64,000 nt of DNA from an uncultured Collinsella sp. (lineage in GTDB: Bacteria; Actinomycetota; Coriobacteriia; Coriobacteriales; Coriobacteriaceae). Positions within the stretch are counted from its first letter, which is position 1. Every line of letters begins with the position of its first letter. Under the pieces are notes generated by a model that did no database searches, was not told the DNA's origin, and was given only the letters and a program-made list of their open reading frames with translations. The position numbers were made by a program, and so were the translations under genes. Below are positions 25,210-34,186 of this stretch, piece after piece. The stretch covers positions 41,960 through 105,959 of the forward strand of contig UQIL01000004.1 in NCBI GenBank assembly GCA_900541025.1, in the 5' to 3' direction.

Positions 25210-27867
25210 ATGAGTGCTGACTACCCGTCAATGACTACGGCCGAGATCCGCTCCAAGTTCCTCAACTTCTTTGAGGAGCGCGGTCTTAAGCTCTATCCTT
25301 CTTCGTCCCTTGTTCCCGACGACCCCTCGCTGCTGCTTGCCAACGCCGGCATGAACCAGTTTAAGGAGTACTACCAGGGCAAGAAGACCATGAAGGAGAT
25401 CGGCGCGATCTCCTGCCAGAAGTGTGTCCGCACCAACGACATCGACTGCATCGGCGAGGACGGCCGTCACCTGTCGTTCTTCGAGATGCTCGGTGACTTC
25501 TCCTTTGGCGGCGTCTCCAAGCAGCAGGCTTGCGCTTGGGCCTTCGAGCTCATCACCAAGGAGTTCAAGCTGCCGCTCGATCGCCTGTACTTTACCGTCT
25601 TTACCGAGGACGACGAGACCCACGACGTGTGGCGTTCTCTGGGCGTTGCCGAGGACCACATCTCCCGCCTGGGCGAGGACGACAACTTCTGGGCCGCTGG
25701 CCCCACCGGCCCCTGTGGTCCGTGCTCCGAGATCTACTTTGACATGGGCGAGGAGGTCGGTTGCGGCAGCCCCGACTGCAAGCCCGGCTGCGACTGCGAC
25801 CGCTTCCTTGAGTTCTGGAACCTCGTGTTTACCCAGTACGACCGCCAGGAGGACGGCTCCATGCCGGAGCTGCCGCACCGCAACCTCGATACGGGCATGG
25901 GTCTGGAGCGCATGGCCGCTATCATGCAGCACAAGACCGCTAACTACGACGGCGATTTAATGCAGCACCTCATCAAACTCGGTGAGGAAATCAGCGGCAA
26001 GACCTATGACGCCGACGATTACTCCGGCGCCAGCCGCTCCCTGCGCATCATCGCCGACCACTCCCGCGCCGTTGACTTTATGATCTCGGACGGCATCCTG
26101 CCCGGTAACGAGGGTCGCGAGTACGTCCTTCGCCGCCTGCTCCGTCGTGCCGTGTTCCACGGCCGCCTGCTGGGCATCGAGGGCGCTTTCCTGACCAAGT
26201 TTATCGACGAGGTCAACGCTCAGATGGGCGAGGCCTATCCCGAGCTGCTCAAGAACGTCGCGCTCGTTAAGGGCATCGTCGCCTCCGAGGAGGAGCGTTT
26301 CTCCACGACGCTCGACAACGGCCGCGTTTACCTGGACGAGGCCCTGGCCGCGCTTGCCGAGGGAGCCGTCCTTCCGGGCGACGTTGCCTTTAAGCTGCAC
26401 GATACCTTTGGTTTCCCCATCGACCTGACTGTCGAGATCGCCGGCACCGCCGGTCACGACGTCGATATGGACGGCTTCACCGCCTGCATGGAGGACCAGA
26501 AGGCTCGCGCCCGCGCCAACGCCAAGGGCGACGCCTGGGGTAGCTTCAACGACGTGTGGGTCGAGCTTTCCGACAAGGTTGCCGCGACCGAGTTTGTCGG
26601 CTATGACAACGACGCCATCGAGGGCGCCAAGGTTGTCGCCATCGTGCGCAACGGCGAGTCCTTCGAGTCCGCTGCCGCCGGCGAGGATGTCGAGGTTGTG
26701 CTCGACCGCACCCCGTTCTATGCCGAGATGGGCGGCCAGCAGGGTGATGCCGGCGAGCTTTGTGCCGAGGGCGTTGCGCTGACCGTTTCCGATACCAAGA
26801 ACCACAATGGCCTGTATGCTCACGTCGCGCACGTTGACGAGGGCACGCTGACCGTCGGTGCTACCGTGACCGCCGCGCTCGACGCCGAGCGCCGTGGTTT
26901 CCTGCGCCGCAACCACACCGCCACTCACCTGCTCGACGCTGCGCTTAAGCAGGTCCTGGGCGAGCATGTCTCCCAGGCCGGCTCGCTGGTGACGCCCGAG
27001 CACCTGCGCTTTGACTTCACGCACTTCGAGGCTCTGTCCTCCGAGCAGCTCAAGGCTGTCGAGGACCTGGTCAACCAGCAGATCTTCGCTTCCAAGCCGG
27101 TCGTGACCCGCGTCATGGGCATCGACGAGGCCAAGGCTGCCGGCGCTGTCGCCCTCTTTGGCGAGAAGTACGGCGATGTCGTCCGCGTCGTCTCCGTAGG
27201 CGCCGAGGACCAGCCGTTCTCCCGCGAGCTCTGCGGTGGTACGCATGCCGCCAACACCGCCGAGATCGGTCTGTTCAAGATCATCTCCGAGTCCTCTACG
27301 GGCTCCAACGTCCGCCGTATCGAGGCTGTGACCTCCAAGGGTGCTCTCGATTACATGGCCGACCGCCTGGCGCTCGTTGACGCCGCTGCTGCTGCGCTCA
27401 AGTGCCGCGTCGACGAGGTTCCCGCCCGCGTGGAGAGTCTGCAGGCCGAGCTGCGCGAGACTTCCAACAAGCTCAAGAAGGCGCTCACCGGTGGCTCTTC
27501 TGACGCCATTTCCAGCGCCATCGACGGCGCTGTCGAGCTGAATGGCTACAAGCTCGTCGTCGCTGAGCTCCAGGGCCTTGAGGCTGCCGACCTGCGTAAC
27601 GTTTGGGATACCGTGCACCAGAAGGTCGCCGGCCCTGTCGCCTGCGTCGTCGCCAGCGTGACCGAGAAGGGCACCCCGGCCCTGCTCGCCGCCGGCTCCG
27701 ATGACGCCGTGAAGGCCGGTTTCCACGCCGGCAACGTGATCAAGCAGATCGCGGGCCTGGTCGATGGTCGCGGTGGCGGTCGTCCCAACATGGCCCAGGC
27801 CGGTGGCAAGAACGCAGCCGGTATCGCCGATGCCCTCGCGGCCGCCAAGACCGCGCTCGGCGCCTAA
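25210..27867 (+). CDS. alaS: Alanyl-tRNA synthetase
   Basis: Class II synthetase of 885 aa. Catalytic domain begins STAEIRSKFLNFFEERG-like (here TTAEIRSKFLNFFEERG) with NAGMNQFK; the editing domain has the zinc motif NHTATHLLDAAL and CGGTHAANTAEIG; C-terminal DHHA1-like C-Ala domain. Charges tRNA-Ala and clears mischarged Ser/Gly. GAGGAG precedes ATG 25210. First gene of a probable operon through the aroB-like gene at 31.8 kb. Confidence 0.97.
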   Translation: MSADYPSMTTAEIRSKFLNFFEERGLKLYPSSSLVPDDPSLLLANAGMNQFKEYYQGKKTMKEIGAISCQKCVRTNDIDCIGEDGRHLSFFEMLGDFSFGGVSKQQACAWAFELITKEFKLPLDRLYFTVFTEDDETHDVWRSLGVAEDHISRLGEDDNFWAAGPTGPCGPCSEIYFDMGEEVGCGSPDCKPGCDCDRFLEFWNLVFTQYDRQEDGSMPELPHRNLDTGMGLERMAAIMQHKTANYDGDLMQHLIKLGEEISGKTYDADDYSGASRSLRIIADHSRAVDFMISDGILPGNEGREYVLRRLLRRAVFHGRLLGIEGAFLTKFIDEVNAQMGEAYPELLKNVALVKGIVASEEERFSTTLDNGRVYLDEALAALAEGAVLPGDVAFKLHDTFGFPIDLTVEIAGTAGHDVDMDGFTACMEDQKARARANAKGDAWGSFNDVWVELSDKVAATEFVGYDNDAIEGAKVVAIVRNGESFESAAAGEDVEVVLDRTPFYAEMGGQQGDAGELCAEGVALTVSDTKNHNGLYAHVAHVDEGTLTVGATVTAALDAERRGFLRRNHTATHLLDAALKQVLGEHVSQAGSLVTPEHLRFDFTHFEALSSEQLKAVEDLVNQQIFASKPVVTRVMGIDEAKAAGAVALFGEKYGDVVRVVSVGAEDQPFSRELCGGTHAANTAEIGLFKIISESSTGSNVRRIEAVTSKGALDYMADRLALVDAAAAALKCRVDEVPARVESLQAELRETSNKLKKALTGGSSDAISSAIDGAVELNGYKLVVAELQGLEAADLRNVWDTVHQKVAGPVACVVASVTEKGTPALLAAGSDDAVKAGFHAGNVIKQIAGLVDGRGGGRPNMAQAGGKNAAGIADALAAAKTALGA

Positions 27868-27884
27868 GAACCTAAGTAGTCGCT

Positions 27885-28313
27885 GTGGTTGCGCTCGCAC
27901 TGGACATAGGGGAGACCAGGATTGGCATTGCCGTCTCGAGCCTTGATGGCAAGATGGCGATGCCTGTCAAGGTGCTTCCGGCTGCCGAGGTCACTGGCAT
28001 GGCAAAGACGTTTCGCTACCTGGTCGAGGACTATGAGCCCGATATCCTGGTAAGCGGACGTCCCTTGACCATGGCCGGCGAGCCCGGCCCCCAGGCCGAG
28101 CGCGTTGCCGCCGTGGCGCAAAAGATTGCCGACGAGCTCGATCTTCCGCTGGAGTTTGAGGACGAGCGTCTGTCCTCGCAGGAGGCCAAGCGAATCCTGC
28201 GGGAGCAGGGGCTCAACGAAAAGCAGATGAGGGGCAAGATTGACATGATCGCCGCCAGCCTGTTCTTGCAGACATGGCTCGATCGTAAAAACGAGGAGGT
28301 TCAGCATGCCTAG
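27885..28313 (+). CDS. ruvX: RuvX/YqgF RNase H-like nuclease
   Basis: 142-aa YqgF-family RNase H fold: ALALDIGETRIGIAVSS (first catalytic Asp), VSGRPLTMAGEPG, FEDERLSSQEAKRIL, with a later Asp in KIDMIAASLFLQTWLD. Implicated in pre-16S rRNA 5' maturation or Holliday junction resolution. GTG start with poor ribosome site, 17 bp after alaS; the usual alaS-yqgF-mltG order supports it. Overlaps mltG by 8 bp. Confidence 0.92.
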   Translation: MVALALDIGETRIGIAVSSLDGKMAMPVKVLPAAEVTGMAKTFRYLVEDYEPDILVSGRPLTMAGEPGPQAERVAAVAQKIADELDLPLEFEDERLSSQEAKRILREQGLNEKQMRGKIDMIAASLFLQTWLDRKNEEVQHA

Positions 28314-29661
28314 CGCTTCCGATCCGCGCCAGCCGAATCGTACACGGCAGCCCGCGCCGCGCCCTGCTCAGGCTGTCCAGCGCCCGGCGCAGCCGATGCA
28401 GCGTTCGGCTCAGCCTACTCAGCGTGCTGCTCAACAGCCCGCCGCTCGTCCCGCGCAGCCCGCTGGCGGCGCTCGTTTTAAGCAGCAGGCTCCTGCCCAG
28501 CGCACGCAGGGGCAGTCCCGGCAATCACGCTCCCACGCACATCATGTTCATGGCTCGCACGGCGTTGCTCCGGCCACGCGCTCGAGCTATAACTCGCACG
28601 CCCGCCGTGGTGCCCAAAAGAAAAGCTCCCCGGTGCCTATGATTATCGGTGGCGTCGTCGCCGTGCTTGCGCTTGTCGCGATCGTTTTCTTTGTCGTGCC
28701 AGCCGTCAAGGGCTTCTTTGCTGGCGAGGATGCGAACGTCGCTGCTGGCCAGCAAGTTACTATCACGATTCCCGATGGTGCCTCGGGTGACACCATCGCT
28801 TCGATTCTCTCCGAGAACCATATCGTCGAAAATCCCAAGGATTATTACGCTGCGGTCAAAAAGCTCAACGCCGACATGTCGCTCAAGCCGGGTAAGTATT
28901 CGTTTACCACGCTTATGGATGCCACGAAGGTCGTCCAGCAGCTTATGGAAGGTCCCAACGCCGGCTCCGATGCGCTCACGATTCCTGAGGGCCTGACGGT
29001 CGATCAGGTTGCCGACCGCGTGGCCAAGGCGTACGACAGCATTTCTAAGGAAGACTTCCTTAACCAGGCTAAGGCGAGCAATTATGTGAATGATTACGCC
29101 TTCCTTAAGGGCGCTGCAAACGATTCGCTCGAGGGCTTTCTATTCCCCAAGACCTATTCGTTGGGCAAGGATCCGTCTGCCGACGATGTGATTCGCGCCA
29201 TGCTCGACCAGTTCAACGCCGAGTATAAGTCGCTTGACTTTGCCAGCTGCGAGGCAAAAATCAAGGAGCGCTACGGCGTGGAGATGTCCGATTACGACAT
29301 CGTTAACCTTGCCTCGATCGTCGAGCGCGAGGGCCTTAACGCCGACCAGCGCGCGCACGTGGCATCGGTTTTCTATAACCGTCTGGCGGGTAAGCTCGAT
29401 GGTCTGCGTTACCTCAACAGCGATGCGACCATGATGTATGTCACCGGCGGCGAGGTTACCGCCGATGACCTGCAGAGCGATAGCCCGTATAACACCTATA
29501 AGCACGAGGGCCTGCCGCTCACTCCCATCTGCTCTCCGTCGCTCGAGGCGCTCAAGGCTACCCTTGAGCCGACCGACTCCGATGACCTGTATTTCTACAT
29601 TACGCAGGACGAGGAGTATTTCTCGAAGACCTACGAAGAGCACCAACAGTCTTGGAATTGA
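28306..29661 (+). CDS. mltG: Endolytic peptidoglycan transglycosylase MltG
   Basis: 451 aa: cytoplasmic N-terminal ~105 residues rich in Pro, Gln, Arg and Ala (low complexity), one membrane helix (about 108-130), a LysM-like region (VTIPDGASGDTIASIL) and the YceG catalytic domain with ASIVEREGLNADQR (catalytic Glu) and FYNRL. Cleaves nascent glycan strands to set their length. The long basic, disordered tail is typical of actinobacterial forms. Site GGAGG before the ATG. Confidence 0.94.
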   Translation: MPSASDPRQPNRTRQPAPRPAQAVQRPAQPMQRSAQPTQRAAQQPAARPAQPAGGARFKQQAPAQRTQGQSRQSRSHAHHVHGSHGVAPATRSSYNSHARRGAQKKSSPVPMIIGGVVAVLALVAIVFFVVPAVKGFFAGEDANVAAGQQVTITIPDGASGDTIASILSENHIVENPKDYYAAVKKLNADMSLKPGKYSFTTLMDATKVVQQLMEGPNAGSDALTIPEGLTVDQVADRVAKAYDSISKEDFLNQAKASNYVNDYAFLKGAANDSLEGFLFPKTYSLGKDPSADDVIRAMLDQFNAEYKSLDFASCEAKIKERYGVEMSDYDIVNLASIVEREGLNADQRAHVASVFYNRLAGKLDGLRYLNSDATMMYVTGGEVTADDLQSDSPYNTYKHEGLPLTPICSPSLEALKATLEPTDSDDLYFYITQDEEYFSKTYEEHQQSWN

Positions 29662-29663
29662 TC

Positions 29664-30161
29664 ATGAGGATTTTTAGCCCCAAACGATATGTTGCCTCGG
29701 TCGACCGCATCGACCTCGATACCCTCTGGGCCGACGGCAAGCGCGCCATTCTGCTCGATCGCGACAACACCCTGGTGCCGCGTGATACCGAGCAGGTACC
29801 TGCCGCGGTCTCCGCTTGGCTCGAGGCCGCCCATGCCAAGGGCTTTAAGCTGTGCATGGTGTCCAACAACTGGCATCGCGACCAGGTCATGGCGTCGGCG
29901 CGCGAGCTGGGGCTCGAGGCCATTAGCCATGCCATGAAGCCGGCGCCATTTGCCCTCAAAGCGGGTCTTAAACGTCTGGGCGCCACGGCCGACGAGGCCG
30001 TGCTGATCGGGGATCAGCTTTACACGGACGTGTGGAGCGGTAACTTTGCCGGTGTTGACACTATTCTGGTCAAGCCGCAGGCAACCCAGGACCTGTGGTA
30101 CACGCAGATCTTCCGTATCTTTGAGCGCCGGGCCCTGCGCGACCTTCCCTGCGAGGAATAG
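29664..30161 (+). CDS. yqeG: YqeG-family HAD IIIA phosphatase
   Basis: 165-aa HAD-superfamily hydrolase: motif I LLDRDNTLV (nucleophile Asp), motif II MVSNNW, motif III/IV KPAPFALKAG and LIGDQLYTDVWSGN. YqeG family members may act as phosphatidylglycerophosphatases or small phosphatases; the substrate is not determined here. Starts 2 bp after mltG, sits before aroK. Confidence 0.88.
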   Translation: MRIFSPKRYVASVDRIDLDTLWADGKRAILLDRDNTLVPRDTEQVPAAVSAWLEAAHAKGFKLCMVSNNWHRDQVMASARELGLEAISHAMKPAPFALKAGLKRLGATADEAVLIGDQLYTDVWSGNFAGVDTILVKPQATQDLWYTQIFRIFERRALRDLPCEE

Positions 30162-30169
30162 GTTTCGCC

Positions 30170-30703
30170 ATGTCTCAGCACATCAAACACGGCTGCGACC
30201 ATATCTTCTTTATCGGCTTTTTGGGCGCGGGCAAGTCGACGCTTGCGCGCAACGTGGGCACTATGTTCAAGCGTCGATTCATCGATACCGATCGTTTGGT
30301 TGTGCGTCGTTGCGGCAAGTCGGTGACCGAGATTTTTGAGACCGAGGGCGAGGATCGTTTTCGCGAGCTCGAGACCTCGGCACTCCGTTCGCTTCAAAGC
30401 GAGCGCAGTCTGCTGGTATCGTGCGGGGGCGGCATCGTCGAGACGCCGGTTAACATTGAACTGATGCACGAGATGGGTACCTGTGTGTACCTCGAAGGCG
30501 ACTTTGAGGACTCGTTGCGCCAGATTCGCCGCTCCGATACCCGGCCTGATTTCCGCTCGCCCGAGCACGCCGCGCGCCTGTTTGAGCATCGCCGTCCGCT
30601 GTATCGCCAAGCCGCCGATATTACCCTTGATATTCGCAACAAGTCCTTCGAGGACGTTTCCTACCTTTGTGCCGAGAAGCTTTTGGAGCGTGGACTGCTA
30701 TGA
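30170..30703 (+). CDS. aroK: Shikimate kinase
   Basis: 177 aa with intact catalytic features: P-loop GFLGAGKST, shikimate-binding FIDTDRLV and FRELE, CGGGIVETP, and an R in the lid region (RPDFRSPEHAARLF). Phosphorylates shikimate with ATP. Its stop overlaps the ATG of the aroB-like gene, the classic aroK-aroB pairing, though the partner here looks catalytically dead. Confidence 0.94.
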   Translation: MSQHIKHGCDHIFFIGFLGAGKSTLARNVGTMFKRRFIDTDRLVVRRCGKSVTEIFETEGEDRFRELETSALRSLQSERSLLVSCGGGIVETPVNIELMHEMGTCVYLEGDFEDSLRQIRRSDTRPDFRSPEHAARLFEHRRPLYRQAADITLDIRNKSFEDVSYLCAEKLLERGLL

Positions 30704-31809
30704 TTCGCCGTCAACTTATCAATTTCCAAAACCGCAGTGTCGATGTCCGCGTCGGATTGGGCGCGTTCGAGGAGCTGTCGCGCATGTTTGCCTCGGCTGT
30801 GGGCAAGCCTAAGCGCGCGATGGTTGTTTGGAACGACGCCACATCCGAGCGTTTTGGCGAGGTCGTCGAGCATGCGCTGGTCGACGCCGGTTTTGCCGTG
30901 TCGCTGCTCGCCCTCGAGGTTTCTCCTGCCGGCGCTATGCTGGCCGATGCCGATACCGTCTTTGGCGCCCTGTCGGCTAACGGTATTACCTGCGACGATC
31001 TTGTTGTCGCTGTTGGTGACACGGCGACCTGTTCGGTCGTTTGCTGGTGTGCCAATCAGTGGTGCGGTCGCACCGAGTGCGCCTTGCTGCCGACGACGCT
31101 CGACGCCATGCTCACGGTTGCGACGACCATGAAGCCGCTCGTCGCCTCGTCGGCGAATGCACTTCCCGCTATCGCGTTCCGTCCCGAGCCAGGCTTGGTC
31201 GTGTGTGACCTCGACCTTGTTCGCGAGGCGGACCCTGAGGACCTCAAGCTCGGCTATGCGGTACTTGTTGGCACCATGCTTTCGAGCAGCAAGTCCCGCT
31301 GGAATCAGTTTACTGAGACCGTCCCCGAGATTCTCGCGGGTGAGGAGGTCGCGCTCGTCAATGCCATTCAGTGGTCTCAGACTGCCCGCAAGGACGTACT
31401 GATGGCCACGAACCCGAGCGCCCGCCATGCGCTCGATTTTGGCAAGACGGGGGAGCGTACCCTGCGCGCCTGCTTGGGCGATGCCGCTTCGCAGGTCCCT
31501 GCCTACCAGCTGTTGTCCGAGGGCATGCGCTTTGAGGCGCGCCTAGCACATGACGCCTGCGACTTCGATATCGATTACGTCTTTGAGGTCGATGACTGCC
31601 TGGAGGACTTTGGTATCGAGGAGCTTGCCTTCGATCTGGAGCCTGCCGCATATATCGAGGAGTTCCGCAGGCAGCAGTTTGTCCGCTCGAACCGCAGTAT
31701 GTTGCCGCTGCCCGCGGCACTCGGCGCCATTCGTCTAACGAGCGTTGAGGACGAGGTTCTTGAGCGTCATGCTCACGCCTACTTGGCTTCTCGCAAAGAA
31801 CTTCTCTAA
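30700..31809 (+). CDS. 3-dehydroquinate synthase-like protein lacking catalytic residues
   Basis: 369 aa. The order of segments follows AroB: a degenerate glycine loop (VVAVGDTATCSVVCW instead of GGGVVGDLAGF), LLPTTLDAML (where AroB has PTTLLAQVDSSVGGKTG), VVCDLDLV, and FGKTGERTLRACLG where AroB has FGHTFGHAIE. All three zinc ligands (Glu of GLAEVIK, His of GHTxGHA, His of HGEAV) and the DSSVGGK loop are missing. Position next to aroK supports descent from aroB. Probably not a dehydroquinate synthase; may be a diverged or non-catalytic partner. Overlaps aroK by 4 bp. Confidence 0.8.
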   Translation: MIRRQLINFQNRSVDVRVGLGAFEELSRMFASAVGKPKRAMVVWNDATSERFGEVVEHALVDAGFAVSLLALEVSPAGAMLADADTVFGALSANGITCDDLVVAVGDTATCSVVCWCANQWCGRTECALLPTTLDAMLTVATTMKPLVASSANALPAIAFRPEPGLVVCDLDLVREADPEDLKLGYAVLVGTMLSSSKSRWNQFTETVPEILAGEEVALVNAIQWSQTARKDVLMATNPSARHALDFGKTGERTLRACLGDAASQVPAYQLLSEGMRFEARLAHDACDFDIDYVFEVDDCLEDFGIEELAFDLEPAAYIEEFRRQQFVRSNRSMLPLPAALGAIRLTSVEDEVLERHAHAYLASRKELL

Positions 31810-31846
31810 GATTTATTGACATCCATCGTCTTTCGTATCATGTTGA

Positions 31847-31917
31847 GGGGCGGGTTTTCAATCGGTTACGGATCGCATGCGATTCCGTCGTTCGGTTGAG
31901 ACCCGTCCCGCACTTTT
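31847..31917 (+). terminator. Large branched hairpin with T-tract between the aroB-like gene and the peptidase gene
   Basis: GGGGCGGGTTT.CAA (31847-31860) pairs with TTGAGACCCGTCCC (31896-31909) giving about 14 pairs with one bulge; the loop holds a second hairpin around TCGCATGCGA (31871-31880). CACTTTTT follows. It works as a terminator for the upstream operon or, given TTGACA at 31817, as an attenuator in the leader of the peptidase gene. Confidence 0.6.
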
Positions 31918-31941
31918 TGAGACAATAAGAAAGGAATCTGC

Positions 31942-33072
31942 ATGTCTGAGTTTGCTGCCGGTCCTGCCGGTCGTATCGAGCGTGTCCGTACCCTGATGGC
32001 TGAGCGCGGCTACGACGCTATCGTCGTGCGCGACGAGGCCAATCTTCGTTGGCTCACGGGCGTGAAGGGCGTCTTCGACTACACCTTCGAGTTCCCGCAC
32101 GCGGCGTTTATTACGGCTGACCAGTGCCTGTTCCATACCGACTCGCGCTACCTCAACAGCTTTGAGGAGAACACGCCCGCCGGCAGCCCCTGGGTCTACG
32201 ACATGGACGAGGGCACCATCCCCGGTTGGGTCGCCGGCAAGATCGCGGCCAACAAGTGCCGCGTCTGCGCTGTCGAGGACGACATGCAGATCAACTTCTA
32301 CCAGGGTATTCAGCGCGGCCTGGAGGACCGTTCCGTCGCCTGTATGCTGCCGCTGATGCACGACGATATCCGCAAGATGCGCGCCATCAAGGACGCCGAG
32401 GAGATTGAGCTCATGCGCCATGCGCAGTCGATCACCGATGCCGCCTTCCAGCACATGCTCGGCTTTATTAAGCCCGGTATGACCGAGAAGCAGGTACGCA
32501 ACGAGCTCGAGAACTTTATGTTCGCCAACGGTGCCGACAGCCTGGCCTTCGGTTCCATCGTCGCGAGCGGCCCCAACACCGCCAACCCGCATGCCGTGCC
32601 GAGCGACCGCGTGATCGAGAAGGGCGATTTCGTTCTTATGGATTACGGCGCGGGCTATTGCGATTACCGCTCCGACATGACGCGCACTGTCGTGATGGGC
32701 GAGCCCACCCAGGAGCAGCTCGACCTGTACGCACTCGTGCGCCGTACGCACGAGGAGTGCGTCGCCGCCATCCATCCGGGCGTTGAGGGCAACGATATCT
32801 TCAAGCTCTCCAAGAAGATCATCGGCGATGCCGGCTATGGCGATTACTATAACCATGGCTTGGGTCACGGCGTGGGCATCGACATCCATGAGCTGCCCAA
32901 CTTTAACCGCAGCAAGAATATCATCGAGGTCGGCTCGGTTATCACCATGGAGCCCGGCGTCTACCTGCCCGGCGTGGGCGGCGTGCGCCTGGAGGACTAC
33001 GGCGTGGTCACCGAGAACGGCTATGAGCCCTTCACCAAGACCCCGCACGACCTGCACGTTATCGACTGCTAG
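31942..33072 (+). CDS. M24 family aminopeptidase P (Xaa-Pro peptidase)
   Basis: 376-aa metallopeptidase: N-terminal creatinase-like domain (1-135), then the pita-bread catalytic domain with metal ligands in MDYGAGYCDYRSDMTRT (two Asp), HGLGHGVGIDIHE (His), MEPGVYLPG and GVRLED (two Glu). Cleaves N-terminal residues before proline. AAGAAAGGA precedes the ATG. Located directly before efp, a frequent arrangement in Gram-positive bacteria; both act on proline-rich proteins, which may be why. Confidence 0.93.
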   Translation: MSEFAAGPAGRIERVRTLMAERGYDAIVVRDEANLRWLTGVKGVFDYTFEFPHAAFITADQCLFHTDSRYLNSFEENTPAGSPWVYDMDEGTIPGWVAGKIAANKCRVCAVEDDMQINFYQGIQRGLEDRSVACMLPLMHDDIRKMRAIKDAEEIELMRHAQSITDAAFQHMLGFIKPGMTEKQVRNELENFMFANGADSLAFGSIVASGPNTANPHAVPSDRVIEKGDFVLMDYGAGYCDYRSDMTRTVVMGEPTQEQLDLYALVRRTHEECVAAIHPGVEGNDIFKLSKKIIGDAGYGDYYNHGLGHGVGIDIHELPNFNRSKNIIEVGSVITMEPGVYLPGVGGVRLEDYGVVTENGYEPFTKTPHDLHVIDC

Positions 33073-33096
33073 TTTACTTCAGTAGATAGTTTGGGG

Positions 33097-33137
33097 CGGG
33101 GCGTCCGGATTGATTCGGACGCCCCGCGTTCTCTTTT
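33097..33137 (+). terminator. Terminator after the peptidase gene
   Basis: CGGGGCGTCCG / CGGACGCCCCG perfect 11-bp stem with 8-nt loop and TTCTCTTTTT. Separates the peptidase gene from efp, which has its own -10. Confidence 0.88.
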
Positions 33138-33169
33138 TATGCGCTCGCCGCAGGCGCCGTCTGCAAGTG

Positions 33170-33175
33170 TATAAT
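33170..33175 (+). promoter_or_regulatory. efp -10 element
   Basis: Perfect TATAAT 58 bp before efp, just after a terminator. No good -35 hexamer at the expected distance (sequence there is GC-rich), so activity may rely on the -10 alone. Confidence 0.55.
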
Positions 33176-33232
33176 TTCTGTCGTATGTAATTTGGACGCT
33201 TGTGCGTTCTGCCCATAACAAGAAAGGTCGCT

Positions 33233-33796
33233 ATGCCTACCATTTCCACCGCCGACTTCAAGAACGGCCTCGGTCTCCGCATCAAGGACAAGGTCTACAC
33301 CATCGTCGAGTTCCAGCATGTCAAGCCGGGCAAGGGCGGCGCGTTTGTGCGCTACAAGACCCGCGACATCAAGAGCGGCCGCGTCGTCGAGAACACCTGC
33401 AACGCCGGCACCAAGTTCGAGAGCGTCATGCTCACCACCCGTGAGTTCCAGTACCTCTACAACGATGGCACCGACTACATCTTCATGGACAACGAGTCCT
33501 ATGAGCAGGTTCCCGTTCCCGAGGACATGGTGGGCGAGAACTCCAAGTGGCTGCGCGAGAACGACATCTGCCAGCTGCTCTTCGCCGACGATGAGCTCAT
33601 GGGCGTGACCCCGCCGATGTTCATCGAGACCACCATCGTCCAGACCGACCCGGGCTTTAAGGGCGACACCGTCCAGGGTTCCACCAAGCCGGCCACGATC
33701 GACACCGGCGCTGTCATCCAGGTCCCCATGTACCTCAACGAGGGCGAGGTCATCAAGGTTGACACCCGCGACGGCAAGTTCGTCTCCCGCGTCTAG
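33233..33796 (+). CDS. efp: Elongation factor P
   Basis: 187 aa with the three-barrel EF-P layout. The loop that reaches the peptidyl-transferase centre reads VKPGKGGAFVR with Lys34 at the tip, the modified residue in many species. Rescues ribosomes stalled on polyproline. I see no epmA/epmB-like modification gene in the window. First gene of efp-asp23-nusB-xseB-tlyA-nadK-recN. Confidence 0.96.
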   Translation: MPTISTADFKNGLGLRIKDKVYTIVEFQHVKPGKGGAFVRYKTRDIKSGRVVENTCNAGTKFESVMLTTREFQYLYNDGTDYIFMDNESYEQVPVPEDMVGENSKWLRENDICQLLFADDELMGVTPPMFIETTIVQTDPGFKGDTVQGSTKPATIDTGAVIQVPMYLNEGEVIKVDTRDGKFVSRV

Positions 33797-33820
33797 CAAC
33801 CAACTCTTCTAGGAGGACTC

Positions 33821-34183
33821 ATGCCCCAGGAAATCAAGATTGACGGCATCGGCATTTCGCCCGATGTTCTGACCGCCATCGTCTCGCGCGCCGTGTCGGA
33901 TGTTGAGGGCATCGCCTCCGTTGGCGTCAAGGACCTTGCCACCAACCTTGTCTCCATGATGTTCTCGTCCAAGGCCCCGGCTTCCGAGCCGGCGGTCGAG
34001 GCCGAGGTCGTCGGCGACAAGCTCGCACTCACCGTGCGTGTCGTGGTGTTCTTTGGCTATCCGTTCAAGAAGCTCGCCGAGGCCGTTCGCGCCGCAGTGG
34101 TCGCCGCCATCGATGCTCAGGTGGGCGTCGAGGTCGAGCGCGTTGACGTTTGCATTGACGGCCTCGTTTTCCCCAAGGAGTAA
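33821..34183 (+). CDS. Asp23/Gls24 family envelope stress protein
   Basis: 120-aa Asp23-family protein (ISPDVLTAIVSRAVSDVEGIASVG; VVVFFGYPFKKLAEAVRAAV). The YqhY-type copy between efp and nusB is common in Gram-positive bacteria and has been linked to lipid metabolism and envelope stress. Site AGGAGG 7 nt before the ATG. Confidence 0.88.
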   Translation: MPQEIKIDGIGISPDVLTAIVSRAVSDVEGIASVGVKDLATNLVSMMFSSKAPASEPAVEAEVVGDKLALTVRVVVFFGYPFKKLAEAVRAAVVAAIDAQVGVEVERVDVCIDGLVFPKE

Positions 34184-34186
34184 CCT

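Noticed and set aside
25957..27900. 647-aa antisense open frame over alaS
   Set aside because: Mirror of alaS codon bias (long Leu/Gly/Asp-rich runs), no recognisable domain.
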